From contig CM070899.1 of the NCBI GenBank assembly GCA_036417435.1, positions 151,604,237-151,668,236 on the forward strand: a DNA stretch of 64,000 nucleotides, given 5' to 3'. Origin of the DNA: Inia geoffrensis. Lineage: Eukaryota > Chordata > Mammalia > Artiodactyla > Iniidae. This document shows, piece by piece, positions 39,048 to 50,390 of the stretch. Below the pieces are notes generated by a model. The model did not search any database. It saw only the letters and a program-made list of their open reading frames with translations, and was not told the DNA's origin. A program made the translations under genes and the position numbers. How positions within the stretch are numbered: the first letter of the stretch is position 1; each line of letters begins with the position of its first letter.

Positions 39048-39417
39048 GGGACTTCCCTGGTGACACAGTGGTTGAGAATCCGCCTGCCAATGCAGGGGAC
39101 ACGGGTTCGATCCCTGGTTCCCGAGGATCCCACAGGCCACGGAGCAGCTGAACCCGTGTGCCACAGCTACTGAGCCCACGTGCCACAACTACTGATGCCC
39201 ACATGCTGCAACTACTGAAGCCCACGCGCTGCAACTACTGAAGCCCACGCGCTGCAACTACTGAAGCCCACGAGCTCTAGGGCCCGCGTGCCTAGAGCCG
39301 GTGCTCCACAACAAGAGAAGCCACTGCAATGAGAAGCCCGTGTACCACAATGGAGAGTAGCACCCACTCTCCGCAACTAGAGAGAAAACCAAATGCAGCC
39401 AAAAAAAAAAAAAAAAA
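39048..39417 (+). repeat. Long CHR-2-type SINE with an internal tandem expansion
   Basis: "gggacttccctggtgacaca" head, A17 tail. The unit "ctgcaactactgaagccca" occurs in tandem at about 39207-39270, with the cgcg-containing version repeated almost exactly. Confidence 0.92.
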
Positions 39418-39443
39418 GATGTGGCTAAAGACAAAATTTCAAT

Positions 39444-39561
39444 GGGAGTTCCCTGGTGGCCTAGTGGTTAGGATTCCAAGCTTTCACTGCCGTGGCCCGG
39501 GTTCAATCCCTGGTCTGGGAACTGGGATCCCACAAGCCACATGGCCAAAAAATAAAAAAAA
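39444..39561 (+). repeat. CHR-1-type SINE
   Basis: "gggagttccctggtggccta" head, "gttcaatccctggtctggg", A-rich tail. Confidence 0.9.
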
Positions 39562-39607
39562 TTTCAGACATCAGTTTATGCAGGGAGGTGCTGGTAAATG
39601 TTTTTTA

Positions 39608-39810
39608 CTTTTTTTTAGCGGTACGCGGGCCTCTCACTGTTGTGGCCTCTCCCGTTGAGGAGCACAGGCTCTGGACCTGCAGGCTCAGCAGCCATGGCTC
39701 ACGGGCCTAGCCGCTCCACGGCATGTGGGAGCTTCCCAGACAGGGGCATGAACCCGTGTCCCCTGCATCGGCAGGTGGACTCTCAACCACTGCGCCACCA
39801 GGGAAGCGCA
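39608..39810 (-). repeat. Cetacean CHR SINE (GC-rich-tail subfamily)
   Basis: "gcggtacgcgggcctctcac" to "gcgccaccagggaagc". Target duplication gctggtaaatgtttttta (39590) / gctggtaaatgttttta (39811). Confidence 0.95.
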
Positions 39811-39835
39811 GCTGGTAAATGTTTTTAACAACCAG

Positions 39836-39862
39836 GTGTGTGTGTGTACGTGTGTGTGTGTT
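39836..39862. repeat. (TG)n microsatellite
   Basis: Short TG run with one tac interruption, adjacent to the SINE duplication. Confidence 0.8.
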
Positions 39863-40744
39863 GATTTATAGCATTTCTGTGGTGTAGATACTTCCACCAT
39901 GGCCAATGTCTAACTACCAACATAATGTCACTGAACACAGAGTTGCATAGTATTTCTACCAGATAGATACAATAACTGTAAATATCCTCAAGAGAAGAAA
40001 TACTACAGTAAAAAGGAAGTGATGAGTTTTGAGTCTTTTAATATGTTTTATTTAATTGTAAGTTTACATAACTTAATTTTTAATAGTGGCTATGTTTAAT
40101 AACTGGCTGACAAAATTCCTGCAAGTTTAACGATTGGTTCTCATGAGCCTGTATAAGCTGGCTGCAGCCACCACTGAATTAGCCCACGGGTCCTCATTTG
40201 GATCCTGTATCTTGGACAAATAACATTCGTGTTTAAGTTCAGGACCTGGCAACTGGACAAGTGCTAAGGGCAGGTTCACCATACTTCTTAAGGACCGGTA
40301 CTCGTTCCCCTGGTAACAGTGTCCCTTCCCCCAGGACACAGCCCAAAAGGTGACCTTTTACTTCCCTGGCTCTAAACTGTTTATCATTCTGACCCACCAG
40401 CACCTCCCCCAGCTTCAGGGCAGACTGTCTCAGGAATGCCTGGGACATGCACGTAGGGCATCATGGCCGGCCACCTGCTGAACCCACGTCAGGTGCTTAC
40501 AAGTCAGCCAGATGGCCAGAAGGAGAGCAGAAGGCCTGAGAAGGAGCTGCCGGCTCCTGGGCTCTCAGCCCTATGGCATGTGCGTTGTTGGGCTAGGAAT
40601 GCCCTTGGCAAATATACCCCATTGGTCCACTGCCCTCCTATGTTTCAAAACCTGCATCCAAACTACCATTTCTCAGTTTAACCTCACTTCTCCCCATTGC
40701 TTCTCTACCCCTGCAAATAACAGCCATAATGTTGACAAGTAAGG

Positions 40745-40890
40745 GCATTGGGTGCTTGTTCTAGAATTATCCCACTTAAGCATCATAACAACCCTATGAA
40801 GTAGGTACTATTCTTATCCCAGTTCTGTGAATGAGAAATCCAAGACTTGGGGTGGTGTGCCCATTTGCCCACAGTCATAGGGGAAGGACC
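40745..40890 (-). repeat. MIR
   Basis: "catcataacaaccctatga" and "gtaggtactattcttatccc": antisense MIR. Confidence 0.8.
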
Positions 40891-41404
40891 TGGTGTTTTT
40901 CCTTTCTCCCTCAACTGTCTTCCTTCACGTGGTAGCCTCAGTTCATACATGCTTATTTTGCATTCTTCAACATGTTGCTTCCTCCTAAATGTTCTCAGCC
41001 TAGAGCCGGTGGTGGAAGCCGTGGGTCTGAAAAGATTGCTCAAGGAGAGAGTGTGCTGTGAGGATGGAGAAGAGGAGGGGAGGAGGGAGCGGTGATGAGA
41101 CCCTGACGGGCACCTACACCCGAGGGCCCCTGAGAAAGAGGAGACCCAGAAGGGCTGTGACAGAAAATGTGAGATAGCCAGGGGCTAGACCGCAGTGCGG
41201 AAGTTACAGAGTGGATGAGGAAAGGAGCACCGAGAGGTGTCCCCTGGATTTAGCCGTCCAGAGACATCCGTGACCTTGGCAGGGGCCGTTCCTCCATTGC
41301 TCTGCTGGATGGTGAGGAGGCTGCAGCAGGGAAAGCAGGAACTCAGCAGGTGGGTTGAGGAAAGGCTGGGAGCTAGTAAAGTGGGTCAGCCAGTGTAGAC
41401 CTCT
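40891..41404. other. Unique intergenic DNA
   Basis: No repeat, gene or RNA recognised. Purine-rich around 41050-41400. Confidence 0.5.
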
Positions 41405-41640
41405 CTTTTAAGATGAAGGAAGCAGCCCGCGCGCTGCGTCGACCTGGCGCCTCGGCTTCCGCGCCGGGATACCGGGCTCGGGTTCCCTGGCGAGATGGTG
41501 CCGCAGTGCCCGGTGACGGCCTGGAAGATGAGCTGGTTTCTAAAGGCACCCGTGATCTTTGCCCTTACTTCTCAGATTGTTCGTTTCTAAGAAGACAAGT
41601 TTTCAATTTAAAAAGGAGGAGGAAGCCGTGATGGTTGCTG
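41405..41640 (+). other. Short CpG-rich tract, origin unknown
   Basis: At 41428-41530 there are about a dozen CpGs in 100 bases, unlike the flanks. An ATG at 41493 in a "ctggcgagatggtgccg" context opens a short frame (MVPQCPVTAWKMSWFLKAPV...) that stops near 41587; the sequence then becomes A-rich. This could be the 5' end of a retrocopy or a small CpG island. I recognise no protein. Confidence 0.35.
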
Positions 41641-41999
41641 CCTGGTGGCCTCTTTTTCCTCTGACGAGTGGGAGGCAGAGAGTGAGGGGGATGAATAGTC
41701 GGGAGCACTAAGGAGGGTGGTGGAGTTTATGACAACCAGTTTGGGAGAATTGTAGAAGGAGGTTGGGAAGAGATGAGCTGAAGTAGGAAGTAACACATGT
41801 GCAGGGGGACAGTCCCCACAGGAGTCATTGCCCAGCACCACAGACAGGCTTCTTTGTGAATGCTGGTGTGTCTGTAGCCCTTAAGCTCATTAAGTTCATT
41901 CCCCATCAACTTTCTTACTGCTTTTGCCACCAGGAGGGGACAGTCTCTCCTGATACTAAGGACAGCTCACTGTGACTCCCAGTAAGAACGTCATGAGGG

Positions 42000-42205
42000 T
42001 GTTTCTGGATTTCTTTCCACCACGTAAGTTTACAAGGAGAAGCCAGTTGTCTGTAACCTAGAAAAGGGCTCTCACCAGACATGGAATCAGCCAGCGCCTT
42101 GTTCTTGGACTCCCAGCCTCCAGAACTGTAAGAAGTAAACGTTATCTGTTTCAGCCGCCAGTCTGGGGTAATTTGTTACAGCAGCCTGAGCTGACTGGGA
42201 CAACA
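42000..42205 (+). repeat. MaLR LTR (MLT1-like) 3' part
   Basis: "tcttggactcccagcctcca" then "gaactgtaagaagtaaacg", then a diverged "gtttcagccgccagtctgg": the MLT1 3' end. Confidence 0.75.
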
Positions 42206-43300
42206 TGCATAGTAACCCCATGCGCAGAATGAAGAAGTGAGTCGTTTTACCCAGAACAGAGCAGGACTTCCAGCTCCAGATCAGTGAATTTTCCACTGTG
42301 TCATGGGAGGTACTACAAGGTGCCGTGTTCTCCCAAAGTCTCCCCTCCCTTAATTAAATAGAAAATATGTCCTTGGAACTGGCCTCCCTGGACTCAGCAT
42401 AGATATAGGAATTCATCAGAAGCATTAGCCCTTTTCCTTTGAACCAGATTTACCTCTTCAGTCATTTAAACCTGAGTTTCATTAGGAGGTAATTAGGTTT
42501 CCTCTCTGATCAACTGGTGGTGGTTACACAGAAGGCCCACCGGGAAAAGTTCTGTGATCAATTAGCCAGGTCTGCCTGGGGCAAGGCAGCGGGAGAGTTA
42601 AGACCTGTGCACTAAATATATGCCCAAGATGGTAAGAAGTGGAATCAGTGATAGACATTAGGGTTACCTTTGCAAGTAAAGCTCAGAAAGGAAAGAGATG
42701 AAAGATTCTACGGAAGTCTAGGTTTTTCAGTCTCCTGGGTGAATAGTTGAGGGTGGTATGTTTGCCGATTGAGAAAGTTTATGTCTATTTGGGAGAGTCA
42801 AGGCAGGGGTGTCCAGAAGGGAGAAGCACAAACAGCAGCTCTTGGAGTTTGGACACCCCCGTCCCCTCCCCCATACCACTCCCACTCCTCCCCCCACCCC
42901 AACCTTGAATTCAGGGTACAGTGAGCAGGGCAGTTACCAAGATTCCTGGGCAAAGTTTCCTCTTGGCACCCAGACCTGAAGAGATCAGGGAAGCCAAGGG
43001 TGTGTTGAAATAGCCTGACAGGACGAATGCTGAGTTTGTCTTGCTGCCAGCGGCAGGCACAGGATGTACCAAATACAGCCTGGTCCTTTGCTCTAGTTAC
43101 AGATGAATCTAGATTTTGTGGGGCCTGAAGCTTAACACAGTTGGGTTGACTGGTCAGGGGATTCTTTTTAAGAAAATAATACAAAGTTAGGTAGACCCCT
43201 TGGAAGGGGCCTATGTGAGTGAGGGATCCTGAAGCTTAAGCTTCAGAAAGGGGTATGTGTGGAGAAGAAAACAAAATAGTATGAGGAGATAAAGCATAAG
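42206..43300. other. Unique intergenic DNA
   Basis: No gene or recognisable repeat seen. The minus-strand frame at 42798-43184 has no family I know. Confidence 0.5.
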
Positions 43301-43309
43301 GAAGGGGAG

Positions 43310-43900
43310 GCTACTCTGGACTGAAGTACTCAGGAGAGGTTGACTTCTGAGCCACAAACCAAATGACAAGGATCTGTGCGAAGGGCATTCTGATCAGAAG
43401 GAACAGCAAGTGCAAAGGCCCTGAGGCTGAAATGGTCTTGGAATGCTGGGACCAGGAGAGGATCAGTGTGTCTGGCGTATGGTGAGCTAGGGGAGAGGGA
43501 TGGGTGGTGAGTTCAGAGGAACAGGCAGGGACTGGTTCACTTTGGGCCTTGAAGGCCTGGTAAGGACACCATTATTCCAGGATTGGTGGGAGGCTATTGA
43601 AAGCTTTTTTTTTTCTTCAATATTTATTTATTTGGCTGTGCCGGGTCTTAGTTGCAGCATGCAGGATCTTCATCGCAGCATGCGGAATCTAGTTCCCTGA
43701 CCAGGGATTGAACCTGGGCCCCCTGCATTGGGAGCGCGGAGTCTTAACCACTGGACCACCAGGGAAGTCCCTAGTGAAAGCTTTTAAGTGAGGCTAAATA
43801 TAAAAAGAGCATCATGGTGGTGTGTGGATAATGGCTTGCAGAAAATTCTAAAAGAGGGCAGCCAGTGGAAGGTGGAGGTGTGTCAGCAGGACCTGGTCCT
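43310..43900 (+). repeat. Ancient repeat (unnamed) split by a SINE
   Basis: "gaacagcaagtgcaaaggcc" and "gccttgaaggcctggtaag" are phrases of a widespread old mammalian repeat. The SINE at 43609-43771 lies within it. Confidence 0.45.
43609..43771 (-). repeat. CHR-1-type SINE
   Basis: End "ccaccagggaagtccc". Flanks attgaaagctttt / agtgaaagctttt. Confidence 0.9.
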
Positions 43901-44628
43901 TCCAGGTCTGACAGTCAGGGGGACAGCCACTGGGACAGAGGGGTGGTTCCTCCGGTTTCCTCTGAGGCTCCCTCTGATGAGCCTCTCCCAATTACTGTCA
44001 CTCACATTGACCCCACAGAGCAGTTTGGGAACAAAAGGGCTGCTCTGTATCTGCACTGCTGGACTTCATGGTCTGGACAGCTTCTGAAGTCCTGGGTCGA
44101 ACCCATGGGATAGAGACAACCTCAAGGTACCCTTAGCAACCTCCAGGGACCTCAGGAGTGAGCACCCTTGTTTCCAGAACATCTGACAGCCACGTTTGGG
44201 GTGGAAGGGAAGGACGCCCTCTGAGCACCCCGCTGCGGTCTGGCTGGGACAGCGGTGGCCATATGCCCTCTCCTCCGCCTCCAGAGGCTGATCTCCGTGG
44301 GAACCTCTGAGGTGCTCCAACCGTAGAAACATGCCACACAGGGGAAGAGGAAGAAGGAATTGTATTGCTGCAGGTGGCTAATGAATAGGTCTGCCCTGGG
44401 GCCAGGAGGGAAGGAAATGTGGAGTGGGAAGAGAATCTTCAAGCCAGGGAAGGAGGGGGGCCGTGGGGGCCTGCGGAGCTGAGCATCAGTGAATATGGCG
44501 TGTGCTTGGGAAGCCTTGGCCTCTCGCAGGTTCCTCCCCTCCCCCACTGAATCTGCAGGGACTAAGGGCCTCCCTGGACAAGGCCAGGACAACATCTTTG
44601 CATGCCCTGGAATCTAAGACAAGAAACA
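43901..44628. other. Unique intergenic DNA
   Basis: Moderately GC-rich. Overlapping frames on both strands, none with a recognised product. Confidence 0.45.
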
Positions 44629-44629
44629 G

Positions 44630-44800
44630 GGGACTTCCCTGGCAGTCCAGTGGTTAAGACTCCACACTTCCACTGCAGTGGGGCACAGGTTCGATCCCTG
44701 GTCAGGGAACTAGGATCACGGATGCCCAGTGGCACAGCCAAAAATAAATAAATAAAATAAAATATTTTTAAAATATATTATCTTAAAAAAAAAAAAAAAA
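44630..44800 (+). repeat. CHR-1-type SINE
   Basis: "gggacttccctggcagtcc" head, "gttcgatccctggtcaggg", long A/T tail ending in A16. Flanks taagacaagaaac / aaagacaagagga. Confidence 0.9.
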
Positions 44801-45149
44801 GACAAGAGGACAATCAATATGGTAGCCCAACTGTTTGGGACTTGGGAATGGGAAGACCCAGGAGGTGAAGAGCTGGTCCCCCGGTGGAGTCTGCTGCTGG
44901 AGTGGATTTGGGTTTGAGCACTGAGTTTGAGATATCCAAACAAAGGGCTTGGGGCCAGGTCAGAGTGATTCTTAGGGGACCAAGAGGAAAGTGTTTGCCC
45001 ACAGTTCAAGCAATGAGAGGAGATACCGAGACAGAGAGAGGGAGAGAGGGAGTTAAACTGTAAAAGAGGAGGTAGAAAAACACCTTGATAAACTTGAGAA
45101 AATGGTTAAAGACGTAAAGAATGGACTTGAGGACATGGGGCGGGGGAAG

Positions 45150-45424
45150 GGTAGGTAAGTTGGGACGAAATGAGAGAGTGACATGGACTTATATACACTA
45201 CCAAATGTAAAATAGATAGCTAATGGGAAGCAGCCGCATAGCACAGGGAGATCAGCTCGGTGCTTTGTGACCACCTAGAGGGGTGGGGTAGGGAGGGTGG
45301 GAGGGAGGGAGAGCAAGAGAGAGGAGATATGGGGATATATGTATACGTATAGCTGATTCACTTTGTTATACAGCAGAAACTAACACACCATCGTAAAGCA
45401 GTTATACTCCAATAAAGATGTTAA
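45150..45424 (+). mobile_element. L1 3'UTR, 5'-truncated
   Basis: "aatgggaagcagccgcatag", "cacagggagatcagctcgg", and the end "gttatactccaataaagatg": the artiodactyl/cetacean L1 3' end. Confidence 0.85.
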
Positions 45425-45628
45425 GGGCTTCCCTGGTGGTGCAGTGGTTGAGAGTCCGCCTGCCGATGCAGGGGACGCGGGTTTGTGCTCCCATCCGGGA
45501 AGATCCCACATGCCGCGGAGTGGCTGGGCCCGTGAGTCATGGCCGCCGGGCCTGCGTGTCCGGGGCCTGTGCTCCGCAGCGGGAGAGGCCGCGGCAGAGA
45601 GAGGCCCATGTACCGCAAAAAAAAAAAA
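45425..45628 (+). repeat. Cetacean CHR SINE (GC-rich-tail subfamily)
   Basis: "gggcttccctggtggtgcag" to "ccatgtaccgc" plus an A12 tail. Target duplication aagatgttaa (45415-45424 / about 45627-45636). Inserted at the very end of the L1. Confidence 0.95.
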
Positions 45629-45767
45629 GATGTTAAAAAAGAAACAATGGAGAGAGAGTGGAAACAATGGTTGTGGCCTGGATCCTTTACCCCAGTGATG
45701 GTGGCAGTCCACAGTGAGACCCTGCCCCTAATCAACAGAAAATTAAGGCAGAAAAAGCTATCTTTGG

Positions 45768-46095
45768 GATTTCCCTGGTGGCACAGTGGTTAAGAACCCG
45801 CCAGCCAATGCAGGGGACATGGGTTTGAGCCCTGGTCCGGGAAGATCCCACATGCCGTGGAGCAGCTAAGCCCTTGCGCCACAACTACTGAACCTGCGCT
45901 CTGGAGCCTGCGAGCCACAACTACTGAAGCCCACACGCCTAGAACCCGTGCTCCACAACAAGAGAAGCCACCACAGTGAGAAGCCCATACACCTCAACGA
46001 AGAGTAGCCTCTGCTCGCTGCAACTAGAGAGAGCCCACATGCAGCAACAGAGACCCGATGCAGCCAAAAATAAATAAATAAATAAATAAATTATT
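45768..46095 (+). repeat. Long CHR-2-type SINE
   Basis: Perfect 14-bp target duplication aaagctatctttgg at 45754-45767 and 46096-46109. Full-length body, (AAAT)n tail. Confidence 0.95.
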
Positions 46096-46109
46096 AAAGC
46101 TATCTTTGG

Positions 46110-46869
46110 AGAGGTATAGCAGTGACAGTTGTGTTAAGCCGTCAGTGGACGAGACCAAAAGATTGAAAAGGCTCTAATGCAGGCAATCTGGGTGGGGCCC
46201 CAGGAAGATAGGACGGTAAACAGGTAGGGGAAGCCTCATTCCAACTCCTTTTCTTGGTCAGGACAAAGCTCTTCTTGGGATGAGGCGGGGCAGTTAGTGG
46301 ACAAAGAGCCAGAAAGTGGCAGAGTCTACCCAGGGAGGGGCAGTGGGCAGGACCCCTGGCTGAGGAGGTGTCCCTCATCCAACCATAGCCAGAGTCACCC
46401 AGGTGTGCAGCCCCTTATGGCCCCTTTCCCTGATCCAAGCCTGCCAGGCCTTCCTTCCAGACCTGGTCCCTGATTTAGTCTGTCCATGAGGTAAGGACAG
46501 GCAGGGACAAAGTGCCCAGTCAGTGACCTGTGTGCCAGCTGGGGTAGTCCTGGCCTTTGAGATCTAAATAGAATCTCCTCCCACTCCCATCCCACAGGAA
46601 GTGGGGCCCCTAGTATCACCCTCACTGTTTCCAGGGTTCAAGAAGGCTTGTTTTGCCATCCCCCGACCAGAGTCCTGCACCACTGACCTTTCAAGCTCCT
46701 TCCTCTCACTTTTCCATCCTTTTTCTTCCCTATGCCATGCACCCATCCTAGACTCAGAGTCAGTCTCTTATCTATCATTTCTCCTCACACAAGACATAGG
46801 TTGGAAAGAATAAAGTAGTATACCTGGCAGGAAAACAAACTATTTAAAATGGAATATCACAGATCCTGG
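46110..46869. other. Unique intergenic DNA
   Basis: No gene or repeat recognised. Confidence 0.45.
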
Positions 46870-47563
46870 GCTTAAAAGTTCTTTGGTGTCAAAATCCCAA
46901 TGATGTTTCTTGCAGAAATGGAAAAATCCATCCCAAAATTCATATGAAATCTCAAGAGACCCCAAATAGCCAAAACAATCTTGAAAAAGAAGAACAAAGT
47001 TGGAGGCCTCACACTTTCTGATATCAAAACTTACTGTAAAGCTACAGTAATCAAAACAGCATGCTACTAACATAATGACAAACATACAGGCCAAAGAAAT
47101 AGAAGAAAGAACTCAGAAATAAACCCTCTTGTTTATAGTAAAATGATCTTCAACAAGTGTGCCAAGACCAATCAATAGGGAAAGGACCATGTTTTCAACA
47201 GTTGGGGCTGGGAAAACTAGATGTCCACATGCAAATGAAAGGTTGGACCCTTACCTACCACCACATACAAAAACTAACTCAAAATGGATCAAAGACCTAA
47301 ATATAAGAGCAAAAACTACAAAACTTTTAGAATGAAACAGGGGGTAAGCTCCATGACATTGGATTTGGTAACGATTTCTTGGATATGACAGGCAACAAAA
47401 TTAAAAATAGACAAGTTGGATGACATCAAAATTAAAGACTTCTGTGCATTAAAGGGAACAATCAACAGAATGAAAAGGCAACCCACAGAATGGAAGAAAA
47501 TATTTGGAAATCGTAGATCTGATATGGGGTTAATAACCAAAGAATACAAATAACTCCTACAGG

Positions 47564-47770
47564 GGGCTCCCCTGGTGGCACAGTGGTTGAGAGTCCACCT
47601 GCCGATGCAGGGGACATGGGTTCATGCCCCGATCTGGGAAGATGCCACATGCTGCAGAGCGGCTGGGCCCGTGAGCCATGGCCGCTGAGCCTGCGCATCC
47701 GGAGCCTGTGCTCCGCAACGGGAGAGGCCACAAAAATGAGATGCCCGCGTACCGCAAAAAAAAAAAAAAA
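47564..47770 (+). repeat. Cetacean CHR SINE (GC-rich-tail subfamily)
   Basis: "ggctcccctggtggcacag" to "atgcccgcgtaccgc" plus an A14 tail. Confidence 0.93.
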
Positions 47771-47824
47771 CCCTACAACTCAACAACAGAAAAACAAACA
47801 TCTGATTAAAAAATGGGCAAAGGT

Positions 47825-48185
47825 GGGACTTCCCTGGTGGCACAGTGGTTAAGAATCCACTGTAGGGGACATGGGTTTGATCCCTGGTCCGGGAAGATCC
47901 CACGTGCCGTGGAGCAACTAAGCCCATACGCCACAACTACTGTTCCTGTGCTCTAGAGCCCGCAAGCCACAACTACTGAACCCACATGCCAAAACTACTG
48001 AAGCCTACGCACCACAGCTACTGAAGCCCTCGCACCTAGAGCCCGTGCTCCACAACAAGAGAAGCCACCACAATGAGAAGGCCAAGCACTGCAACAAAGA
48101 GTATCCCCATGCTCATCACCACTAAAGAAAGCCCACGATCAGCAACAAAGACCCAACGTAGCCAAAAATAAATAAATTATTTTTT
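47825..48185 (+). repeat. Long CHR-2-type SINE
   Basis: "gggacttccctggtggcaca" head. A short deletion follows "taagaatccactgtagggg". Long body and AAAT tail. Confidence 0.92.
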
Positions 48186-48419
48186 TTAAAAAAGGTTTCA
48201 ACCACAGAAAAAGGGGGCGGGGGGCGCAAACGACTTGAATAGACATTTCTCCAAAGATAATATGTAAAAGGCCAGTAAGCACATTAAAAAGTTGATCAAC
48301 ATCTCTAATCACTCGGAAAATGCAAATTAATACCACTTAACACACATTAGGATGGCTACTATTAAAAAAAGAAGAAAAAAAAATGTGGGTGTGGATGTAG
48401 AGAAAATGGAACTCTTTTT

Positions 48420-48536
48420 TTTCTTCTTTTGGGTACACCGCGTGGCTTGCAGGATCTTAGCTCCTGACCAAGGATGAACCTGGGCCACAGCAGTGAAAGC
48501 GCCAAGCCCTAACCACTGGACTGCCAGGGAATTCCC
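48420..48536 (-). repeat. CHR-1-type SINE
   Basis: End "ctgccagggaattccc". Target duplication ggaactctttttt / agaactctttttt. It sits at the poly-A junction of the nested L1. Confidence 0.88.
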
Positions 48537-48544
48537 AGAACTCT

Positions 48545-49540
48545 TTTTTGTTTATTGAGGTGTTAGTTGATGTACAGTATTATATAAGTTTCAGGTGTAC
48601 AACAGTGATTCACAATTTTTAAAGGTTATATTCCATTTATAGTTATTTCAAAATATTGGCCATAGTCTTGTAGCTTATTTATTTTATACATAGTAGTTTG
48701 TGCCTCTTAATTCTCTACCCCTATCTTGCCCCCTACTTCCCATTGGTAAGCACTAGATTATTCTCTATATCTGTGAGTCTGTTTCTTTTTGTTATATTCA
48801 CTAGTTTGTTTTATTTTTTAGATTACACATATAAATGATATCATATAGTATTTGTCTTTCTCTGTCTGACTTATTTCACTTAGTGTAATATCCTATAGGT
48901 CCACCCATGTTGTTGCAAATGGCAAATTCTCATTCTTTATGGCTGAGTAATATTCCATCATATATATATACTACATCTTCTTTATCCATTCATCTGTTGA
49001 TGGACACCTGGGTTGCTTCCATATCTTGGCAATTGTAAATAGTGCTGCTATGAACATTGGGGTGCATCTACTTTTTCAAATTAGTGTTTTCGTTTTTTAG
49101 GATATATACCTAGGAATGGAATTGCTGGGTCATATGGTAGTTCTGGTTTTAGTTTTTCGAGAAACCTTCACACTGTTTTCCACAGTGACTATACCAATTT
49201 ACATTCCCACCAACAGCATATGAGGATTCTCTTTTCTCCACATCCTGATATGGAGATAGCCATTCTAACAGGTGTGAGGTGATATCTCATTGTGGTTTTA
49301 ATTTGCATTTCTCTAATGATTAACGATGCTGAACATCTTTTCATGTGCGTGTTGGTCATCTGTATGTCTTCTTTGGAAAAATGTCTATTCAGGTCTTCCA
49401 CCCATTTTTCAATCAGGTTGTTTTTTTTTTTTTATGTTGAGTTGTATGAGTTGTTTATATATTTTTGATATTAACCCTTATCAGTCATATCATTTGCAAA
49501 TATTTTCTCCCATTCTATAGGTTGTCCTTTCAGAAATTGG
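48545..49540 (-). mobile_element. Antisense L1 nested in the sense L1
   Basis: Poly-T then "gtttattgaggtgttagttg", "gctgagtaatattccatca", "tgggtcatatggtagttctg": L1 3'UTR and ORF2 end on the minus strand. Target DNA aatggaactctt (48407) / attggaactttt (49540) brackets it together with the SINE. Confidence 0.82.
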
Positions 49541-49828
49541 AACTTTTATGCACTGTTGGTGAGAATGTAAAATGGTACAGGCACTGTAGAAAATAGCATG
49601 GCAGTTCCTCAAAAACTAAAAATAGAATTACCATATGACCCAGCAATTCTGCTTCTAGATGGATACCTAAAAGAATTAAAAGCAGTGTTTGAAAGAGATA
49701 TTTATATACCCATGTTCATGGCAGCATTAATCACAACAGCCAAAAGATGGAAGCAACCCAAGTGTCTACTAATGGATGAATGGATAAACAAAATGTGGTT
49801 ATACATACAATGGAATGTTATTCAGCCT

Positions 49829-50040
49829 TTTTTTTTTTTTTTTTTTTTTTTGTATGCGGGCCTCTCACTGTTGTGGCCTCTCCCGTTGCGGAGCACAGGC
49901 TCCAGACGCGCAGGCTCAGCGGCCATGGCTCACGGGCCCAGCCACTCCACGGCATGTGGGATCTTCCCGGACCGGGGCAAGAACCCATGTCCCCTGCATC
50001 AGCAGGCGGACTCTCAACCACTGCGCCACCAGGGAAGCCC
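49829..50040 (-). repeat. Cetacean CHR SINE (GC-rich-tail subfamily)
   Basis: T-run of about 24, "gtatgcgggcctctcactg", end "gcgccaccagggaagccc". Target duplication ttattcagcctttt / tattcagcttt. Confidence 0.95.
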
Positions 50041-50390
50041 TATTCAGCTTTAAAAAGAAAGAAAATTCTGACACATGCTACAACATGGATTAACCTTGAG
50101 GACATTATGCTAAGTGAAATAAGCCAAACGTAATACAGTATGTTTCCACTTATATGGGGTACCTAGAGTAGTCAAATTCATTCACCTAGACAGGAAATAG
50201 AATGGTAGTTGCGGGGGCTGGGGGAATGGAAAGTTATTGTTTAATGGGTACAGAGTTTCGGTTTGGGAAGATGAAAAGAATTCTGGAGATGGATGGTGGT
50301 GATGGTTACAAAACAAGGAGGATATACACCTAGAAATGGTTAAGATGGTAAATTTTATGTTATGTGTATTTTACCACAATTTTTTAAAAA

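Larger units (their letters stand above)
46870..50390 (+). mobile_element. L1 ORF2/3'UTR fragment in sense orientation, with nested insertions
   Basis: "gctacagtaatcaaaacagc", "aactcaaaatggatcaaag", "tggaagcaacccaagtgtc" and "ggctgggggaatggaaagtt" follow L1 ORF2 and 3'-end order. Breaks: SINEs at 47564-47770, 47825-48185, 48420-48536 and 49829-50040, and an antisense L1 at 48545-49540. Frames are disrupted, so it is not functional. Confidence 0.85.
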
